From positions 93,018,575 to 93,082,574 of the forward strand of contig CM056583.1 in NCBI GenBank assembly GCA_029721435.1: 64,000 nt of DNA, in the 5' to 3' direction. The position numbers and the translations under genes are program-made. Positions 47,001-60,100 of this stretch are shown here, piece by piece. The notes under the pieces were generated by a model. The model made no database searches. It worked only from the letters and a program-made list of their open reading frames with translations, and was not told the DNA's origin. Source of the stretch: Gymnothorax reevesii. Its lineage: Eukaryota; Chordata; Actinopteri; Anguilliformes; Muraenidae. The stretch's first letter is position 1, and each line of letters opens with the position of its first letter.

Positions 47001-48169
47001 GTATTAGAGAGGGGGTCCGTCTGGGCTGGGTGTATTAGAGTGGGGGTCAGTCTGGGCTGGGTGCATTAGAGTGGGGGTCAGTCTGGGCTGGGTGCAATAG
47101 AGAGCGGTCAGTCTGGGCTGGGTGCATTAGAGGGGGGTCAGTCTGGCCTGGGTGTATTAGAGAGGGGGTCCGTCTGGGCTGCGTGTATTAGAGAGGGGGT
47201 CAGTCTGGGCTGGGTGCATTAGAGTGGGGGTCAGCCTGGGCTGGGTGCATTAGAGTGGGGGTCAGTCTGGGCTGGGTGCATTAGAGAAGGGGTCAGTCTG
47301 GGCTGGGTGCATTAGAGAGGGGTCAGTCTGGGCTGGGTGCATTAGAGAGGGGTCAGTCTGGGCTGGGTGCATTAGAGAGGGGTCAGTCTGGGCTGGGTGC
47401 ATTAGAATGGGGTCAGGCTGGGGTGGGTGCATTAAAGAGGGGTCAGTCTGGGCTGGCTGCATTAGAGAGGGGTCAGTCTGGGCTGGGTGCATTAGAGAGG
47501 GGGTCAGTCTGGGCTGGGTGCATTTGAGTGGGGTCAGTGTGGGCTGGGTGCATTAGAGTGGGGTCAGTGTGGGCTGGGTGCATTAGAGAGGGGTCAGTCT
47601 GGGCTGGGTGCATTAGAAAGGGGTCAGTCTGGGCTGGGTGCATGAGAGTGGGGGTCAGTTTGGGCTTGGTGCATTAGAGTGGGGGTCAGTCTGGGCTGGG
47701 TGCATTAGAGAGGGGTCAGTCTGGGCTGGGCGCATTAGAGAGGGGTCAGTCTGGGCTGGGTGCATTAGAGAGGGTCCGTCTGGGCTGGGTGCATTAGAGT
47801 GGGGGTCAGTTTGGGCTCGGTGTATTAGAGAGGGGGTCAGTCTGGCCCAGGTGCATTAGAGTGGGGCTCAGTTTGGGCTGGGTGTATTAGAGTGGGGGTC
47901 ATTCTGGGCTGGGTGTATTAGAGAGGGGTCAGTCTGGGCTGGGTGCATTAGAGAGGGGTCAGTCTTGGCGGGGTGCATTAGAGTGGGGGTCAGTTTGGGC
48001 TCGGTGTATTAGAGAGGGGGTCAGTCTGGGCAAGGTGCATTAGGGTGGGCCTCAGATTGGGCTGGGCGTATTAGAGTCGGGGTCAGTCTGGGCTGGGTGC
48101 ATTACAGAGGGTCCTTCTGGGCTGGGTGTATTAGAGAGGGGGTCAGACTGGGCTGGGTGCATTAAAGTA

Positions 48170-51100
48170 GGGGTCAGTGTGGGCTGGGTGCATTAGAGAG
48201 GGGGTCAGTCTGGGCTGGGTGCATTAGAGAGGGGTCGGTCTGGGCTGGGTGCATTAGAGAGAGGTGTGTCTGGGCTTGGTGCATTAGAGAGGGGTCAGTC
48301 TGGGCTGGGTGCATTAGAGAGGGGTCAGTCTGGGCTGGGTGCTTTAGAGAGGGGTCTGTCTGGGCTGGGTGCATTAGAGAGGGTCCGTCTGGGCTGGGTG
48401 TATTTGAGAAGGGGTCAGTCTGGGCTGGGTGTATTAGAGAGGTGGTCAGTCTGGGCTGGGTGCATTAGAGTGGGGGTCAGTCCTGGCTGGGTGCATTAGA
48501 GAGCGGTCAGTCTGGGCTGGGTGCATTAGAGGGGGGTCAGTCTGGCCTGGGTGTATTAGAGAGGGTCCGTCTGGGCTAGGTGTATTAGAGAGGGGGTCAG
48601 TTTGGGCTGGGTGTATTAGAGAGGGGGTCAGTCTGGGCTGGGTGCATTAGAGTGGGGGTCCGTCTGGGCTGGGTGCATTAGAGAGGGGTCAGTCTGGGCT
48701 GGGTGCATTAGAGAGGGGTCAGTCTGGGCTGGGTGCATTAGAGAGGGGGTCAGTCTGGGCTGGGTGTAGACGAGAGGGGTCAGGGTGGGCTGGGTGCATT
48801 AGGCTGGGGGTCAGTTTGGGCTAGGTGTTTTCGAGAGGTGTAAGTCTGGGCTGGGTGCATTAGAGAGGGGGTAAGTCTGGGCTGGGTGCATTTGAGAGGG
48901 GTCAGTCTGGGCTGGGTGCATTAGAGAGGGGTCAGTCTGGGTTGGGTGCATTAGAGAGGGGTCAGTCTGGGCTGGGTGTATTAGAGAGGGGTCAGTCTGG
49001 GCTGGGTGCATTAGAGTGGGGGTCAGTTTGGGCTGGGTGCATTTGAGAGGGGTCAGTCTGGGTTGGGTGCATTAGAGAGGGGTCAGTCTGGGCTGGGTGT
49101 ATTAGAGAGGGGTCAGTCTGGGCTGGGAACATTAGAGAGGGGTCAGTCTGGGCTGGGTGCATTAGAGAGGGGTCAGTCTGGGCTGGGTGCTTTAGATAGG
49201 GGTCTGTCTGGGCGGGGTGCATTAGAGAGGGTCCGTCTGGGCTGGGTGTATTAGAAAGGGGGTCAGTCTGGGCTGGGGGTATGAGAGAGGGGGTCAGTCT
49301 GGGCTGGGTGCATTAGAGTGGGGGTCAGTCTGGGCTGGGTGCATTAGAGTGGGGGTCAGTCTGGGCTGGGTGCATAAGAGAGGGGTCAGTCTGACCTGGG
49401 TGTATTAGAGCGGGTCGGTCTGGGGTGGGTGTGTTAGAGAGGGGGTCGGTGTGGGGTGGGTGTATTAGAGAGGGGGTGAGTCTGGGCTGGGTGTATTTGA
49501 GAGGGGGTCAGTCTGGGCTGGGTGCATTAGAGTGGGGGTCAGTCTGGGCTGGGTGTATTAGAAAGGGGTCAGTCTGGACTGAGTGCATTAGAGAGGGGTC
49601 AGTCTGGGCTGGGTGCATTAGAGAGGGGTCAGTCTGGGCTGGGTGCATTAGAGAGGGGGTCAGTCTGGGGTGGGTGCATTAGAAAGGGGTCAGTCTGGGC
49701 TGGGTGCATTAGAGTGGGGGTCAGTCTGGGCTGGGTGCATTAGAGAGGGGTCAGTCTGGGCTGGGTGCATTAGAGAGGGGTCAGTCTGGGCTGGGTGCAT
49801 TAGAGAGGGGGTCAGTCTGGGCTGGGTGTATTACAGAGGGGTCAGTCTGGGCTGGGTGCATTAGACTGGGGGTCAGTTTGGGCTAGGTGTATTCGAGAGG
49901 TGTAAGTCTGGGCTGGGTGCATTAGAGAGGGGGTAAGTCTGGGCTGGGTGCATTTGAGAGGGGTCAGTCTGGGCTGGGTGCATTAGAGAGGGGTCAGTCT
50001 GGGTTGGGTGCATTAGAGAGGGGTCAGTCTGGGCTGGGTGTATTAGAGAGGGGTCAGTCTGGGCTGGGTGCATTAGAGTGGGGGTCAGTTTGGGCTGGGT
50101 GCATTTGAGAGGGGTCAGTCTGGGTTGGGTGCATTAGAGAGGGGTCAGTCTGGGCTGGGTGTATTAGAGAGGGGTCAGTCTGGGCTGGGAACATTAGAGA
50201 GGGGTCAGTCTGGGCTGGGTGCATTAGAGAGGGGTCAGTCTGGGCTGGGTGCTTTAGATAGGGGTCTGTCTGGGCGGGGTGCATTAGAGAGGGTCCGTCT
50301 GGGCTGGGTGTATTAGAAAGGGGGTCAGTCTGGGCTGGGGGTATTAGAGAGGGGGTCAGTCTGGGCTGGGTGCATTAGAGTGGGGGTCAGTCTGGGCTGG
50401 GTGCATTAGAGTGGGGGTGAGTCTGGGCTGGGTGCATAAGAGAGGGGTGAGTCTGGCCTGGGTGTATTAGAGAGGGTCCGTCTGGGCTGGGTGTATTAGA
50501 GAGGGGGTCAGTCTGGGCTGGGTGTATTAGAGAGGGGGTCAGTCTGGGCTGGGTGTATTTGAGAGGGGGTCAGTCTGGGCTGGGTGCATTAGAGTGGGGG
50601 TCAGTCTGGGCTGGGTGTATTAGAAAGGGGTCAGTCTGGACTGAGTGCATTAGAGAGGGGTCAGTCTGGGCTGGGTGCATTAGAGAGGGGTCAGTCTGGG
50701 CTGGGTGCATTAGAGAGGGGGTCAGTCTGGGGTGGGTGCATTAGAAAGGGGTCAGTCTGGGCTTTGTGCATTAGAGAGGGGTCAGTCTGGGCTGGGTGCA
50801 TTAGAGAGGGGTCAGTCTGGGCTGGGTGCATTAGAGAGGGGCTAGTCTGAGCTGGGTGTATTATAGAGGGGGTCAGTCTGGGCTGAGTGCATTAGAGTGG
50901 GGGTCAGTCTGGGCTGCGTGCATTAGAGAGGGGTCAGTCTGGGCTGGGTGCATTCGAGTGGGGGTCAGTCTGGGCTGGGCGCATTAGAGTGGGGGTCAGT
51001 CTGGGCTGGGTGCATTAGAGAGGGGTCAGTCTGGGCTGGGTGCATTAGAGAGGGGTCAGTCTGGGCTGGGTGCTTTAGAGAGGGGTCAGTCTGGGCTGAG

Positions 51101-54100
51101 TGCATTAGAGTGGGGGTCAGTCTGGGCTGCGTGCATTAGAGAGGGGTCAGTCTGGGCTGGGTGCATTAGAGTGGGGGTCAGTTTGGGCTCGGTGTATTAG
51201 AGAGGGGTCAGTCTGGGCTGGGTGCATTAGAGAGGGGGTCAGTCTGGGCAAGGTGCATGAGAGTGGGGCTCAGTTTGGGCTGGGTGTATTAGAGTGGGGG
51301 TCAGTCTGGGCAGGGTGTATTAGAGAGGAATCAGTCTGGGCTGGGTGCATGAGAGAGGGGTCAGTCTGGGCTGGGTGCTTTAGAGAGGGTCCGCTGGGCT
51401 GGATGTATTAGAGAGGGGGTCAGACTGGGCTGGGTGCATTAGAGAGGGGTCAGTCTGGGCTGTGTGCATTAGAGTTGGGGTCAGTCTGGGCTGGGTGCAT
51501 GAGAGTGGGGGTCAGTTTGGGCTGGGTGCATTAGAGTGGGGGTCAGTCTGGGCTGGGTGCATTAGAGAGGGGTCAGTCTGGGCTGGGTGCATTAGAGTGG
51601 GGGTCAGTTTGGGCTGGGTGCATTAGAGTGGGGGTCAGTTTGGGCTTGGTGTATTAGAGTGGGGGTCAGTCTGGGCTGGGTGCATTAGAGAGGGGTCAGT
51701 CTGGGCTGGGTGCATTAGAGAGGGGTCAGTCTGGGCTGGGTGCATTAGAGAGGGTCCGTCTGGGCTGGGTGTATTAGAGAGGGGGTCAGACTGGGCTGGG
51801 TGCATTAAAGTAGGGGTCAGTGTGGGCTGGGTGCATTAGAGAGGGGTCAGTCTGGGCTGGGTGCATTAGAGAGGGGGTCAGTCTGGGCTGGGTGTATTTG
51901 AGAGGGGGTCAGTCTGGGCTGAGTGTATTAGAGAGGGGGTCAGTCTGGGCTGGGTGCATTAGAGTGGGGGTCAGTCTGGGCTGGGTGCAATAGAGAGCGG
52001 TCAGTCTGGGCTGGGTGCATTAGAGGGGGGTCAGTCTGGCCTGGGTGTATTAGAGAGGGGGTCCGTCTGGGCTGGGTGTATTAGAGTGGGGGTCAGTCTG
52101 GGCTGGGTGCATTAGAGTGGGGGTCAGTCTGGGCTGGGTGCATTAGAGTGGGGGTCAGTCTGGGCTGGGTGCATTAGAGAAGGGGTCAGTCTGGGCTGGG
52201 TGCATTAGAGAGGGGTCAGTCTGGGCTGGGTGCATTAGAGAGGGGTCAGTCTGGGCTGGGTGCATTAGAGAGGGGTCAGTCTGGGCTGGGTGCATTAGAG
52301 TGGGGTCAGTCTGGGCTGGGTGCATTAAAGAGGGGTCAGTCTGGGCTGGGTGCATTAGAGAGGGGTCAGTCTGGGCTGGGTGCATTAAAGAGGGGTCAGT
52401 CTGGGCTGGGTGCATTAGAGAGGGGTCAGTCTGGCCTGTCTGCATTAGAGAGGGGGTCAGTCTGGGCTGGGTGCATTAGAGATGGGTCAGTCTGGGCTGG
52501 GTGCATTAGAGTGGGGTCAGTCTGGGCTGGGTGCATTAGAGTGGGGGTCAGTCTGGGCTGGGTGCATTAGAGAAGGGGTCAGTCTGGGCTGGGTGCATTA
52601 GAGAGGGGTCAGTCTGGGCTGGGTGCATTAGAGAGGGGTCAGTCTGGGCTGGGTGCATTAAAGAGGGGTCAGTCTGGGCTGGGTGCATTAGAGAGGGGTC
52701 AGTCTGGGCTGGGTGCATTTGAGAGGGGTCAGTCTGGCCTGAATGCATTAGAGAGGGGGTCAGTCTGGGCTGGGTGCATTAGAGATGGTTCAGTCTGGGC
52801 TGGGTGTATTAGAGAGGGGTCAGTCTGGGCTGGGTGCATTAGAGAGGGGTCAGTCTGGGCTGGGTGCATTAAAGAGGGGTCAGTCTGGGCTGGGTGCATT
52901 AGAGAGGGGTCAGTCTGGGCTGTGTGCATTAGAGTGGGGTCAGTCTGGGCTGGGTGCATTCGAGACGGGTCAGTCTTGGCTGGGTGCATTAAAGTGGGGT
53001 CAGTCTGTGCTGGGTGCATTAGAGAAGGGTCAGGCTGGGCTGGGTGCATGAGAGTGGGGTCAGTCTGGGCTGGGTGCATTAGAGAGGGGTCAGTCTGGGC
53101 TGGGTGCATTAGAGAGGGGTCAGTCTGGGCTGGGTGCATTAAAGAGGGGTCAGTCTGGGCTGGGTGCATTAGAGAGGGGTCAGTCTGGGCTGGGTGCATT
53201 AGAGTGGGGTCAGTCTGGGCTGGGTGCATTCGAGACGGGTCAGTCTTGGCTGGGTGCATTAAAGTGGGGTCAGTCTGGGCTGGGTGCATTAGAGAGGGGT
53301 CAGTCTGGGCTGGGTGCATTAGAGAGGGGTCAGTCTGGCCTGTCTGCATTAGAGAGGGGTCAGTCTGGGCTGGGTGCATTAGAGAGGGGGTCAGTCTGGG
53401 CTGGGTGCATTAGAGAGGGGTCAGTCTGGGCTGGGTGCATTAGAGAGGGGTCAGTCTGGGCTGGGTGCATTAGAGAGGGGTCAGTCTGGGCTGGGTGCAT
53501 TAGAGTGGGGTCAGTGTGGGCTGGGTGCATTAGAGAGGGGGTCAGTCTCGGCTGGGTGCATAAGAGAGGGGTCAGTCTGGGCTGGGTGCATTTGAGAGGG
53601 GGTCAGTCTGGGCTGGGTGCATTCGAGTGGGGTCAGTGTGGGCTGGGTGCATTAGAGAGGGGTCAGTCTGGGCTGGGTGCATTAGAGAGGGGTCAGTCTG
53701 GGCTGGGTGCATTAGAGGTGGGTCAGTCTGGGCTGGGTGCATTAGAGTGGGGTCAGTGTGGGCTGGGTGCATTAGAGAGGGGGTCAGTCTCGGCTGGGTG
53801 CATTAGAGAGGGGTCAGTCTTGGCTGGGTGCATTTGAGAGGGGGTCAGTCTGGGCTGGGTGCATTAGAGTGGGGTCAGTGTGGGCTGGGTGCATTAGAGA
53901 GGGGTCAGTCTGGGCTGGGTGCATGAGAAAGGGGTCAGTCTGGGCTGGGTGCATGAGAGTGGGGGTCAGTTTGGGCTTGGTGCATTAGAGTGGGGGTCAG
54001 TCTGGGCTGGGTGCATTAGAGAGGGGTCAGTCTGGGCTGGGTGCATTAGAGAGGGGTCAGTCTGGGCTGGGTGCATTAGAGAGGGTCCGTCTGGGCTGGG

Positions 54101-57100
54101 TGCATTAGAGTGGGGGTCAGTTTGGGCTCGGTGTATTAGAGAGGGGGTCAGTCTGGGCCAGGTGCATTAGAGTGGGGCTCAGTTTGGGCTGGGTGTATTA
54201 GAGTGGGGGTCATTCTGGGCTGGGTGTATTAGAGAGGGGTCAGTCTGGGCTGGGTGCATTACAGAGGGGTCAGTCTGGGCTGGGTGCATTAGAGTGGGGG
54301 TCAGTTTGGGCTCGGTGTATTAGAGAGGGGGTCAGGCTGGGCAAGGTGCATTAGAGTGGGGCTCAGTTTGGGCTGGGTGTATTAGAGTGGGGGTCAGTCT
54401 GGGCTGGGTGCATTAGAGAGGGTCCGTCTGGGCTGGGTGTATTAGAGAGGGGGTCAGACTGGGCTGGGTGCATTAAAGTAGGGGTCAGTGTGGGCTGGGT
54501 GCATTAGAGAGGGGGTCAGTCTGGGCTGGGTTCATTAGAGAGGGGTCGGTCTGGGCTGGGTGCATTAGAGAGAGGTCTGTCTGGGCTGGGCGCATTAGAG
54601 AGGGGTCAGTCTGGGCTGGGTGCTTTAGAGAGGGGTCTGTCTGGGCTGGGTGCATTAGAGAGGGTCCGTCTGGGCTGGGTGTATTTGAGAGGGGGTCAGT
54701 CTGGGCTGGGTGTATTAGAGAGGGGGTCAGTCTGGGCTGGGTGCATTTGAGTGGGGGTCAGTCCTGGCTGGGTGCATTAGAGAGCGGTCAGTCTGGGCTG
54801 GGTGCATTAGAGGGGGGTCAGTCTGGCCTTGGTGTATTAGAGAGGGTCCGTCTGGGCTGGGTGTATTAGAGAGGGGGTCAGTCTGGGCTGGGTGTATTAG
54901 AGAGGGGGTCAGTCTGGGCTGGGTGCATTAGAGTGGGGGTCAGTCTGGGCTGGGTGCATTAGAGAGGGGTCAGTCTGGGCTGGGTGCATTAGAGAGGGGT
55001 CAGTCTGGGCTGGGTGCATTAGAGAGGGGGTCAGTCTGGGCTGGGTGCATTAGAGAGGGGGTAAGTCTGGGCTGGGTGCATTTGAGAGGGGTCAGTCTGG
55101 GCTGGGTGCATTAGAGAGGGGGTCAGTCCGGGCAAGGTGCATTAGAGTGGGGGTCAGTTTGGGCTGGATGCATTAGAGAGGGGGTCAGTCTGGGCTGGGT
55201 GCATTAGAGAGGTGATCAGTCTGGGCTGGGTGCATTAGTGAGGGGGCAGTCTGGGCTGGGTGAATTAGAGAGGGGGTCAGTCTGGGCAAGGTGCATTAGA
55301 GTGGGGGTCAGTTTGGGCTGGGTGTATTAGAGTAGGGGTCAGTCTGGGCTGGATGCATTAGAGAGGGGTCAGTCTGGCCTGGATGCATTAGAGAGGGAGT
55401 CAGTCTGGGCTGGGTGCATTAGAGAGGGGGTAAGTCTGGGCTGGGTGCATTCGAGAGGGGTCAGTCTGGGCTGGGTGCATTAGAGAGGGGTCAGTCTGGG
55501 CTGGGTGCATTAAAGAGGGGTCAGTCTGGGCTGGGTGCATTAGAGAGGGGTCAGTCTGGGCTGGGTGCATTTGAGAGGGGTCAGTCTGGCCTGAGTGCAT
55601 TAGAGAGGGGGTCAGTCTGGGCTGGGTGCATGAGAGATGGGTCAGTCTGGGCTGGGTGCATTAGAGTGGGGTCAGTCTGGGCTGGGTGCATTAGAGAGGG
55701 GTCAGTCTGGGCTGGGTGCATTAGAGAGGGGTCAGTCTGGGCTGGGTGCATTAAAGAGGGGTCAGTCTGGGCTGGGTGCATTAGAGAGGGGTTAGCCTGG
55801 GCTGGGTGCATTAGAGTGGGGTCAGTCTGGGCTGGGTGCATTAGAGAGGGGTCAGTCTTGGCTGGGTGCATTAAAGTGGGGTCAGTCTGGGCTGGGTGCA
55901 TTAGAGAGGGGTCAGTCTGGCCTGTCTGCATTAGAGAGGGGTCAGTCTGGGCTGGGTGCATTAGAGAGGGGGTCAGTCTGGGCTGGGTGCATTAGAGAGG
56001 GGTCAGTCTGGGCTGGGTGCAATAGAGAGGGGGGCAGTCTCGGCTGGGTGCATTAGAGAGGGGTCAGTGTGGGCTGGGGGCATTTGAGAGGGGGTCAGGC
56101 TGGGGTGGGGGCATGAGAGTGGGGTCAGTGTGGGCTGGGTGCATTAGAGAGGGGTCAGTCTGGGCTGGGTGCATTAGAGAGGGATCAGTCTGGGCTGGGT
56201 GCATTAGAGGTGGGTCAGTCTGGGCTGGGTGCATTAGAGTGGGGTCAGTGTGGGCTGGGTGCATTAGAGAGGGGGTCAGTCTCAGCTGGGTGCATTAGAA
56301 AGGGTTCAGTCTGGGCTGGGTGCATTGAGAGGGGGTCAGTCTGGGCTGGGTGCATTAGAGTGGGGTCAGTGTGGGCTGGGTGCATTAGAGAGGGGTCAGT
56401 CTGGGCTGGGTGAATTGGAGAGGGGTCGGTGTGGGCTGGGTGCATGAGAGTGGGGGTCAGTTTGCGCTTGGTGCATTAGAGTGGGGGTCAGTCTGGGCTG
56501 GGTGCATTAGAGAGGGGTCAGTCTGGGCTGGGCGCATTAGAGAGAGGTCAGTCTGGGCTGGGTGCATTAGAGAGGGTCCGTCTGGGCTGGGTGCATTAGA
56601 GTGGGGGTCAGTTTGGGCTCGGTGTATTAGAGAGGGGGTCAGTCTGGGCCAGGTGCATTAGAGTGGGGCTCAGTTTGGGCTGGGTGTATTAGAGTGGGGG
56701 TCATTCTGGGCTGGGTGTATTAGAGAGGGGTCAGTCTGGGCTGGGTGCATTAGAGAGGGGTCAGTCTGGGCTTGGTGCATTAGAGTGGGGGTCAGTTTGG
56801 GCTCGGTGTATTAGAGAGGGGGTCAGTCTGGGCAAGGTGCATTAGAGTGGGGCTCAGTTTGGGCTGGGTGTATTAGAGTGGGCGTCAGTCTGGGCTGGGT
56901 GCATTAGAGAGGGTCCTTCTGGGCTGGGTGTATTAGAGAGGGGGTCAGACTGGGCTGGGTGAATTAAAGTAGGGGTCAGTGTGGGCTGGGTGCATTAGAG
57001 AGGGGGTCAGTCTGGGCTGGGTGCATTAGAGAGGGGTCGGTCTGGGCTGGGTGCATTAGAGAGAGGTGTGTCTGGGCTTGGTGCATTAGAGAGGGGTCAG

Positions 57101-60100
57101 TCTGGGCTGGGTGCATGAGAGAGGGGTCAGGCTGGGCTGGGTGCTTTAGGGAGGGGTGTGGCTGGGCTGGGTGCAGTAGAGAGGGTCCGTCTGGGCTGGG
57201 TGTATTTGAGAGGGGGTCAGTCTGGGCTGGGTGTATTAGAGAGGTGGTCAGTCTGGGCTGGGTGCATTAGAGTGGGGGTCAGTCCTGGCTGGGTGCATTA
57301 GAGAGCGGTCAGTCTGGGCTGGGTGCATTAGAGGGGGGTCAGTCTGGCCTGGGTGTATTAGAGAGGGTCCGTCTGGGCTAGGTGTATTAGAGAGGGGGTC
57401 AGTCTGGGCTGGGTGTATTAGAGAGGGGGTCAGTCTGGGCTGGGTGCATTAGAGTGGGGGTCAGTCTGGGCTGGGTGCATTAGAGAGGGGTCAGTCTGGG
57501 CTGGGTGCATTAGAGAGGGGTCAGTCTGGGCTGGGTGCATTAGAGAGGGGGTCAGTCTGGGCTGGGTGTATTACAGAGGGGTCAGTCTGGGCTGGGTGCA
57601 TTAGACTGGGGGTCAGTTTGGGCTAGGTGTATTCGAGAGGTGTAAGTCTGGGCTGGGTGCATTAGAGATGGGGTAAGTCTGGGCTGGGTGCATTTGAGAG
57701 GGGTCAGTCTGGGCTGGGTGCATTAGAGAGGGGTCAGTCTGGGTTGGGTGCATTAGAGAGGGGTCAGTCTGGGCTGGGTGTATTAGAGAGGGGTCAGTCT
57801 GGGCTGGGTGCATTAGAGTGGGGGTCAGTTTGGGCTGGGTGCATTTGAGAGGGGTCAGTCTGGGTTGGGTGCATTAGAGAGGGGTCAGTCTGGGCTGGGT
57901 GTATTAGAGAGGGGTCAGTCTGGGCTGGGAACATTAGAGAGGGGTCAGTCTGGGCTGGGTGCATTAGAGAGGGGTCAGTCTGGGCTGGGTGCTTTAGATA
58001 GGGGTCTGTCTGGGCGGGGTGCATTAGAGAGGGTCCGTCTGGGCTGGGTGTATTAGAAAGGGGGTCAGTCTGGGCTGGGGGTATTAGAGAGGGGGTCAGT
58101 CTGGGCTGGGTGCATTAGAGTGGGGGTCAGTCTGGGCTGGGTGCATTAGAGTGGGGGTGAGTCTGGGCTGGGTGCATAAGAGAGGGGTGAGTCTGGCCTG
58201 GGTGTATTAGAGAGGGTCCGTCTGGGCTGGGTGTATTAGAGAGGGGGTCAGTCTGGGCTGGGTGTATTAGAGAGGGGGTCAGTCTGAGCTGGGTGTATTT
58301 GAGAGGGGGTCAGTCTGAGCTGGGTGCATTAGAGTGGGGGTCAGTCTGGGCTGGGTGTATTACAAACGGGTAAGTCTGGACTGAGTGAATTAGAGAGGGG
58401 TCAGTCTGGGCTGGGTGCATTAGAGAGGGGGTCAGTCTGGGCTGGGTGCATTAGAGAGGGGTCGGTCTGGGCTGGGTGCATTAGAGAGAGGTGTGTCTGG
58501 GCTTGGTGCATTAGAGAGGGGTCAGTCTGGGCTGGGTGCATTAGAGAGGGGTCAGTCTGGGCTGGGTGCTTTAGAGAGGGGTCTGTCTGGGCTGGGTGCA
58601 TTAGAGAGGCTCCGGCTGGGCGGGGTGTGTTTGAGAGGGGGCCAGGCTGGGCTGGGTGTATTAGAGAGGTGGCCAGTCGGGGCTGGGTGCATTAGAGTGG
58701 GGGTCAGCCCTGGCTGGGTGCATTAGAGAGCGGTCAGTCTGGGCTGGGTGCATTAGAGGGGGGTCAGTCTGGCCTGGGTGTATTAGAGAGGGTCCGTCTG
58801 GGCTAGGTGTATTAGAGAGGGGGTCAGTCTGGGCTGGGTGTATTAGAGAGGGGGTCAGTCTGGGCTGGGTGCATTAGAGTGGGGGTCAGTCTGGGCTGGG
58901 TGCATTAGAGAGGGGTCAGTCTGGGCTGGGTGCATTAGAGAGGGGTCAGTCTGGGCTGGGTGCATTAGAGAGGGGGTCAGTCTGGGCTGGGTGTATTACA
59001 GAGGGGTCAGTCTGGGCTGGGTGCATTAGACTGGGGGTCAGTTTGGGCTAGGTGTATTCGAGAGGTGTAAGTCTGGGCTGGGTGCATTAGAGAGGGGGTA
59101 AGTCTGGGCTGGGTGCATTTGAGAGGGGTCAGTCTGGGCTGGGTGCATTAGAGAGGGGTCAGTCTGGGTTGGGTGCATTAGAGAGGGGTCAGTCTGGGCT
59201 GGGTGTATTAGAGAGGGGTCAGTCTGGGCTGGGTGCATTAGAGTGGGGGTCAGTTTGGGCTGGGTGCATTTGAGAGGGGTCAGTCTGGGTTGGGTGCATT
59301 AGAGAGGGGTCAGTCTGGGCTGGGTGTATTAGAGAGGGGTCAGTCTGGGCTGGGAACATTAGAGAGGGGTCAGTCTGGGCTGGGTGCATTAGAGAGGGGT
59401 CAGTCTGGGCTGGGTGCTTTAGATAGGGGTCTGTCTGGGCGGGGTGCATTAGAGAGGGTCCGTCTGGGCTGGGTGTATTAGAAAGGGGGTCAGTCTGGGC
59501 TGGGGGTATTAGAGAGGGGGTCAGTCTGGGCTGGGTGCATTAGAGTGGGGGTCAGTCTGGGCTGGGTGCATTAGAGTGGGGGTCAGTCTGGGCTGGGTGC
59601 ATAAGAGAGGGGTCAGTCTGGCCTGGGTGTATTAGAGAGGGTCCGTCTGGGCTGGGTGTATTAGAGAGGGGGTCAGTCTGGGCTGGGTGTATTAGAGAGG
59701 GGGTCAGTCTGGGCTGGGTGTATTTGAGAGGGGGTCAGTCTGGGCTGGGTGCATTAGAGTGGGGGTCAGTCTGGGCTGGGTGTATTAGAAAGGGGTCAGT
59801 CTGGACTGAGTGCATTAGAGAGGGGTCAGTCTGGGCTGGGTGCATTAGAGAGGGGTCAGTCTGGGCTGGGTGCATTAGAGAGGGGGTCAGTCTGGGGTGG
59901 GTGCATTAGAAAGGGGTCAGTCTGGGCTGGGTGCATTAGAGTGGGGGTCAGTCTGGGCTGGGTGCATTAGAGAGGGGTCAGTCTGGGCTGGGTGCATTAG
60001 AGAGGGGTCAGTCTGGGCTGGGTGCATTAGAGAGGGGGTCAGTCTGGGCTGGGTGTATTACAGAGGGGTCAGTCTGGGCTGGGTGCATTAGACTGGGGGT

